Source: Verrucomicrobium sp. BvORR034 (lineage in GTDB: Bacteria > Verrucomicrobiota > Verrucomicrobiia > Verrucomicrobiales > Verrucomicrobiaceae). From it: DNA of 64,000 nucleotides. Shown here piece after piece: positions 59,978 through 64,000 of the stretch. Every line of letters begins with the position of its first letter. Positions within the stretch are counted from its first letter, which is position 1. The notes under the pieces were generated by a model. That model was not told the DNA's origin. It searched no databases and worked only from the letters and a program-made list of their open reading frames with translations. The position numbers and the translations under genes were made by a program. The DNA is taken from positions 29,791 to 93,790 of the forward strand of contig NZ_BATQ01000113.1 in the NCBI RefSeq assembly GCF_000739635.1, written 5' to 3'.

Positions 59978-61327
59978 TTAGGCGAGAATGCCTTCGATCA
60001 CCTCGCCACCGTTTACGATGTCGATGGGGCGGCCGCCGTCGGCCATCAGGCGCTTCTCGGCGTTGATGCCCATCAGGCGATACATCGTCTTGGCCAGGCT
60101 TTCAGGGGAAACGGGATCAGCGTCAGGCTCACCACCGAGGGCGTCAGAGGAGCCGTACACCATGCCGCGCTTCACACCACCACCAGCCAGCGCCACACTG
60201 AAGACGCGTGGATAGTGGTCACGACCGTTGGTGCTGTTGATCTTCGGCGTACGGCCGAATTCGGAGCTGACCATCACCAAGGTGCGGTCCAGCATGCCGC
60301 GGTCATCCAAGTCCTGGATCAGGCGGGCGTAGGCGACATCGAAGTTTGGCGCGTTGTTCTTGAAGCCGTTCTTGATGTCACTGTGGTGATCCCAGCCACC
60401 GTAGGTCACGGTCACAAGGCGGACACCGGATTCCACCAAGCGACGCGCCAGGAGAAGGCGCTGACCAGCCTGATTGCGGCCATATTCATCACGAAGTTTG
60501 GGAGTCTCGGCGTTCAGATCGAAAGCTTCGCGAGCCTTCTGGGAGCTCACTAGGCCGTAGGCAGCCTGGTAGAAGCTGTCCATGGCGGTCAGTGCATCCG
60601 ATTTCTCGAGTGAGCTGAAGTGGGCGTCCACGGCATCAAGGAGACCGCGACGGCGGTTGAAGCGCTGCTCAGTGACGTCTTTCGGCAAAGCAAGGTCACG
60701 CACCGCAAAGTTGCTCTGGGCGGGGTCGCTGCCAAGGCTGAAAGGACCGTAGGCCGTGCTCAGGTAGCCCGTGCCCATGGATTCACCACCGGCAACGCCA
60801 CCAAAAGCCTGCGGCACGCAGACATAGGGAGGAAGGCTGTTCTTCACCCCAAGCTCGTGAGAAACCACGCTGCCGAAGCTCGGAAACTTGATGGCGGGGC
60901 TGGGGCGATACCCCGTGAACATGTTGTGAGTGCCACGCTCATGCGCGGCCTCGCCATGCGTCATGGAGCGGATGATCGTCAACTTGTCCGCAATCGCAGC
61001 CGTCTTGGCAAAGTGTTCGCCAAAATACACCCCTGGGAGATTGGTCTTCACCGGAGTCAAGGGACCGCGGTAGTCAGCCGAAGCGAAGGGCTTCGGATCC
61101 CAGCTCTCCTGGTGGGCAATGCCGCCGGGGAGATAAATGTGAATCACCGCATCCGCCTTGGCATCAACTTTCGCCACATCAGGGATGGTCATTCCTGCTT
61201 CCAGACGAAGGAGGTTCGGCAGGCTCAGGCCCAGACCACCGGCGAGACCTGCATAGAGAAATTCGCGACGGCTTTGTCCCACTCTCAGGTCGAGGTGGTT
61301 GCCCTGGCAAAGAGAATGCATTTTCAT
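59978..61327 (-). CDS. DUF1501 domain-containing protein, Tat-type leader (second locus)
   Basis: 449 residues from ATG 61327. The leader is VGQSRREFLYAGLAGGLGLS (twin Arg). DUF1501 motifs: ADAVIHIYLPGGIAHQESWD, TIIRSMTHGEAAHERGTHNM, SGVRLVTVTYGGWDHHSDIK, VMVSSEFGRTPKINSTNGRD and HYPRVFSVALAGGGVKRGMV. The His-rich motifs match metal sites of the alkaline phosphatase-like superfamily to which DUF1501 is related. It is the first gene of the four-gene unit. The frame extends to 61396, but the leader fits 61327. Catalytic function of the family is unproven. Confidence 0.93.
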   Translation of the reverse strand: MKMHSLCQGNHLDLRVGQSRREFLYAGLAGGLGLSLPNLLRLEAGMTIPDVAKVDAKADAVIHIYLPGGIAHQESWDPKPFASADYRGPLTPVKTNLPGVYFGEHFAKTAAIADKLTIIRSMTHGEAAHERGTHNMFTGYRPSPAIKFPSFGSVVSHELGVKNSLPPYVCVPQAFGGVAGGESMGTGYLSTAYGPFSLGSDPAQSNFAVRDLALPKDVTEQRFNRRRGLLDAVDAHFSSLEKSDALTAMDSFYQAAYGLVSSQKAREAFDLNAETPKLRDEYGRNQAGQRLLLARRLVESGVRLVTVTYGGWDHHSDIKNGFKNNAPNFDVAYARLIQDLDDRGMLDRTLVMVSSEFGRTPKINSTNGRDHYPRVFSVALAGGGVKRGMVYGSSDALGGEPDADPVSPESLAKTMYRLMGINAEKRLMADGGRPIDIVNGGEVIEGILA

Positions 61328-61588
61328 GGCGGCAAGGAGGGGATGAAGGACGAGTTGGTTGCTGGGGTGGTGAACTGCGGGTGCCACAATTACCACTGCT
61401 GCAAATTACGGTGCCTGTGCCGGATTCTTACAGGAGGAGAAAAATTGCTGAATAAATTTTGTCCAAATCGACCGCCAAGACATGTTGGCTCTCTCGGACT
61501 TTTCTCAGCAGGCACGCGGAACGGAGCCGCCCCCCCGGGGGAATGGCGCTACGCAACCTCCTCTAAATAAAGGGGATACTGGCCAGAA

Positions 61589-62935
61589 TCAGTAGCCGCG
61601 GGCGATCCACCCTTCCGTCACTACCTCATCGATCCAAACTTGGTTGACGCTATCACTTTCCTCTGGCGACGGATAGCGGAGCTTTACGATCATCGGAGTC
61701 GATTCACCAAAGTTCTTCTTGGTGAGGTACTCCAACGTCCTCCCTACGGTCGAGGTGCGCACGCAATAGCCGTAGAGCTCTGGAGCTCCTTTCTCTGCTG
61801 GATTCACCAGCTTGAGACAGAGCATGCGCTGCGAGTCTGGGAAGTTGTAGTTGTAATGCTCCGCCGGGACCGCCTCCAGCCGGAAGAACACAGGCCTCGT
61901 GGGCTTTTCCGCCATGAACATGGCCCAGTCCATCTCGCTGTAGAGAGCATAGCTGCCCCAGTCCACCACGTAGGGAGCCCCAGGCTCTGGGCGGACCGCC
62001 ATCGCATTGCGCCGGTTTCCCGCGGCATCTACAACGGCAAACAGGTAGGTATGAGTTCCCTGTGGCTCGGCTTCCACGAGCTCCACCCGGGAGAAGGCCA
62101 CGGGGCCATCGGCTTGCCGTGAGTAGTAATCCTTCAGACTCTTCTCCAACACGGAAGCGTCCCGCATAAACTTTTTGCGCTCTTCAAGGTTTTTGGCGGC
62201 CAGAAAGGACTTCACCGCCGTCATCGCCTCCTCCTGCTCACGGTTCCAAGCAGAGGCTTTTACTGGCGCAGCAGCTTCCAAGCCCTCCTTGCGTTCCGCT
62301 TCGCTCGCCGTGGAGGCCGGAGCGTTGGGGATCAACTGCTCCTTCATGTAGGTGGCATGAAAAACTTCCCATCCACGAGCCACTTCATCCCACCAGTTTT
62401 GCGTCTTCCCCAGCACGGCGATCGCCAGGAGAAAGAGCACGATTCCAAGCCCCCAGATCAGTGAGCGGGCACTGGATTTCACCTCTGGATCATGTTCAAG
62501 TCGGTTCCGCAAATCGCCCTCCAACGGCCTGGGCATGACCGGGGGGAGGTCAGCAGCAGGCACCAGCACGGGTGCCGTCGCGGGCTTGGGCGCAGCCGGG
62601 ACCACGGCCGCCACCACCGGCACTGCGGCAGGTGTGGCGGGCGGCGGCGGCGCCGCCACAGGTTTGACAGAGGCGGCCACGGCGACGCTGCGGGCGGGCT
62701 GGGATGCGACGACCGGTCGCGACGAGGCTTTCGCCATCACGGCCACATCCCCCCCCTCACCCATCTCCGTGATGTTGGTCAGCAACGCCTTGTGCTTCAC
62801 CCGGGAGGTCTTGGTGGTGAACTGCAGCATGATCATCCGCCCGCACGACGGACACTCTCTGGAGCGCGTCACGTTGGTGACGTTCACTTCCACAGCACAC
62901 TCACAGTGGGGGCAATCCAGACGGGCCAGGGGCAT
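61589..62935 (-). CDS. Membrane protein with N-terminal zinc ribbon
   Basis: 448 residues, family not recognised. The N-terminus is a zinc ribbon (RLDCPHCECAVEVNVTN ... RECPSCGRMIML). A Pro/Ala/Val-rich disordered linker (about 85-150) follows, then one membrane helix (SARSLIWGLGIVLFLLAIAV) at about residues 157-176 and a 270-residue C-terminal domain outside, with a helical part (EEAMTAVKSFLAAKNLEERK) and a beta part (VVDWGSYALYSEMDWAMFMA). The layout resembles Verrucomicrobiota envelope proteins with a cytosolic zinc ribbon. It is divergent from the nadD-nadK gene. Confidence 0.8.
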   Translation of the reverse strand: MPLARLDCPHCECAVEVNVTNVTRSRECPSCGRMIMLQFTTKTSRVKHKALLTNITEMGEGGDVAVMAKASSRPVVASQPARSVAVAASVKPVAAPPPPATPAAVPVVAAVVPAAPKPATAPVLVPAADLPPVMPRPLEGDLRNRLEHDPEVKSSARSLIWGLGIVLFLLAIAVLGKTQNWWDEVARGWEVFHATYMKEQLIPNAPASTASEAERKEGLEAAAPVKASAWNREQEEAMTAVKSFLAAKNLEERKKFMRDASVLEKSLKDYYSRQADGPVAFSRVELVEAEPQGTHTYLFAVVDAAGNRRNAMAVRPEPGAPYVVDWGSYALYSEMDWAMFMAEKPTRPVFFRLEAVPAEHYNYNFPDSQRMLCLKLVNPAEKGAPELYGYCVRTSTVGRTLEYLTKKNFGESTPMIVKLRYPSPEESDSVNQVWIDEVVTEGWIARGY

Positions 62936-63100
62936 GATGACGATTTATTTTTTTGCAGGGGCCTGAAACTAGCCTTCGCCGCGAGCGGACGCAAGACTGC
63001 AACGCTGCCGATGCTGGCAAATACCAAAGCACATCCCCGCCCGCGAAGTCCCGCACGTTTTGTGCTTGGCCTTTGCCACACTTCATCCCATCTTGCCGCC

Positions 63101-64000
63101 ATGCCCCGCCGCATTGCCCTCTTTGGAGGCAGCTTCAATCCACCTGGCCTGCATCATCGTCGAATCGCTGCTCTGCTTTCAGAGAGGTTCGATGAGGTCA
63201 AAGTGGTCCCCTGCGGTCCCCGCCCCGACAAGCCCGAGGTGGGCAGCGTTCCTTCAGTTTTTCGCGCCGCCCTTTGCGATCTCACGTTCGGAGATCTGGA
63301 AAAGGTCGTGATCGATCTTTTTGACCTGGAGCAAGACACTTTCACCCGGAATGCCGCTCTTGAAACGAAGTACGCCTCAGAAGGCGAAATCTGGCATGTG
63401 GTGGGAGCCGACTGGCTCACTGGCGGATCGCTGGGCCAATCACTCATTCACACCGGATGGGAGCGGGGTCCCGAACTTTGGCAGCAGAGCCGATTCGCCG
63501 TCCTGACGCGCCCCGGCCACATCCTGAACCAAGGCGACCTTCCTCCGAACGCGGAGATCTTCCCCATCCAGCTGGACGACTCCAGCACCGAGATTCGCGA
63601 CCTCTTGCTCCATGGCGAGAGTGTGGCCCACCTGCTCACCGCCCCTGCCCTCCGCTACATCGAGCGCTACGGACTCTACCGGGGCACCAATCCTGCCACC
63701 TGGTCCCGCGGCACCTTGGAAGATCTTCGCTGTCTGGTGCTCGCAGATCCCTCCAATCCCAAGTGTCAGGAGTGGGAACCCGAGCTGCGCCCTCACGAAG
63801 ACCTCCGGAATCCGGGATTCATTGTCACTCTGGGGGGAGATGGGGCCATGCTGCGCACCATCCGGGAACACTGGCGTCGGCGTCTGCCCTTTTTTGGCAT
63901 CAATGCGGGCCACCTTGGCTTTCTGCTCAATGACCCCCGATCAAGTCTTTGAGGAACGCACCTTCCCACCCAAGGACGTGATTTTCCGGCAACTGCCCCT
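63101..64000 (+). CDS. nadD: NadD-NadK fusion: nicotinate-nucleotide adenylyltransferase and NAD kinase (frameshifted, 3' end outside)
   Basis: ATG 63101 starts RRIALFGGSFNPPGLHHRRI, the nucleotidyltransferase P-loop-like motif of NadD, though the usual H-x-G-H reads G-L-H-H here. Later motifs fit NadD: VVGADWLTGGSLGQSLIHTG, AVLTRPG and DDSSTEIRDLLLHGE (SSTxIR). After about residue 205 a new domain begins and contains the NAD kinase signature FIVTLGGDGAMLRTIREHW and FFGINAGHLGFLLND. The frame then stops at 63952. Dropping one C from the C5 at 63934-63938 continues DPDQVFEERTFPPKDVIFRQ to the window edge, as expected for NadK. So one bifunctional gene for the last two steps to NADP is broken by a single-base insertion or an error. 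Confidence 0.82.

Noticed and set aside
1..64000. CRISPR arrays, insertion sequences, prophage genes, rRNA genes
   Set aside because: I saw no regularly spaced direct repeats, no transposase or integrase frame, no phage structural genes and no rRNA signature in the window.

Overview
The window reads as a chromosomal segment of a Verrucomicrobiota bacterium, most likely from the Verrucomicrobium/Prosthecobacter/Roseimicrobium side of the phylum. The evidence is the mix of families: Planctomycetes/Verrucomicrobia-type PSCyt1, DUF1549, DUF1553 and DUF1501 proteins in two loci, a PEP-CTERM protein, a GMC oxidoreductase paired with a gluconate dehydrogenase subunit 3, and REP-like palindromes containing a CTCGCT core. 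Base composition is GC-rich, and many of the starts I inspected lack a clear Shine-Dalgarno sequence. Placement below phylum is inference.

Layout. 0-3 kb: a heme-oxygenase-like diiron oxidase (cut by the left edge), an AraC regulator and an Fsr-type MFS exporter. 3-8.2 kb: an HNH endonuclease with a palindromic promoter, a polysaccharide pyruvyl transferase-family protein with a signal peptide, an SRPBCC protein, a GT4 glycosyltransferase and malate:quinone oxidoreductase. 8.5-11.6 kb: GMC oxidoreductase, a SecD-P1-like secreted protein and gluconate dehydrogenase subunit 3. 11.6-17.2 kb: leuA, an ECF sigma factor, tRNA-Ala(GGC), a 770-base gene-free stretch and a large SEL1-repeat protein. 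17.4-24.1 kb: an ABC-2-type membrane protein, two small coiled-coil membrane proteins, gatC-gatA, DUF456, nitroreductase and peroxiredoxin. 24.1-36.2 kb: a minus-strand chemosensory operon (cheW-cheR/TPR-cheW-mcp-cheA/REC-cheB-REC/REC/HK/REC) with an ABC exporter pair just upstream on the same strand. 36.3-43.7 kb: a plus-strand run of Gfo/Idh/MocA oxidoreductase, PSCyt1-DUF1549-LamG-DUF1553 protein (frameshifted), DUF1501 protein and a sugar isomerase/epimerase. 43.8-50 kb: poorly characterised small secreted or membrane proteins, DUF1444, a TlpA thioredoxin and a PEP-CTERM protein. 50-50.8 kb: a repeat-filled spacer. 50.8-61.3 kb: a minus-strand four-gene unit, DUF1501 - pre-peptidase-domain protein - PSCyt1/DUF1549/DUF1553 - giant PSCyt1/WD40/coiled-coil protein. 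61.6-64 kb: a zinc-ribbon membrane protein and a NadD-NadK fusion gene running off the right edge.

How the parts may work together. The chemosensory operon has the gene complement of a Wsp-type alternative system, but its last gene is a triple-receiver hybrid kinase instead of a diguanylate cyclase, so its output probably differs. The 50.8-61.3 kb unit looks like a multi-component envelope assembly: all four proteins carry export signals, two carry CxxCH heme motifs, and one carries roughly 700 residues of predicted coiled coil. The 36-44 kb run mixes a smaller version of the same families with sugar oxidoreductase and isomerase genes, which points to polysaccharide or glycoside use.

A caution on sequence quality. 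At least three genes are broken by one- or two-base indels, mostly next to homopolymers (near 40051 and 40070, the T7 at 44312-44318, the C5 at 63934-63938). These may be assembly errors and not real pseudogenes.
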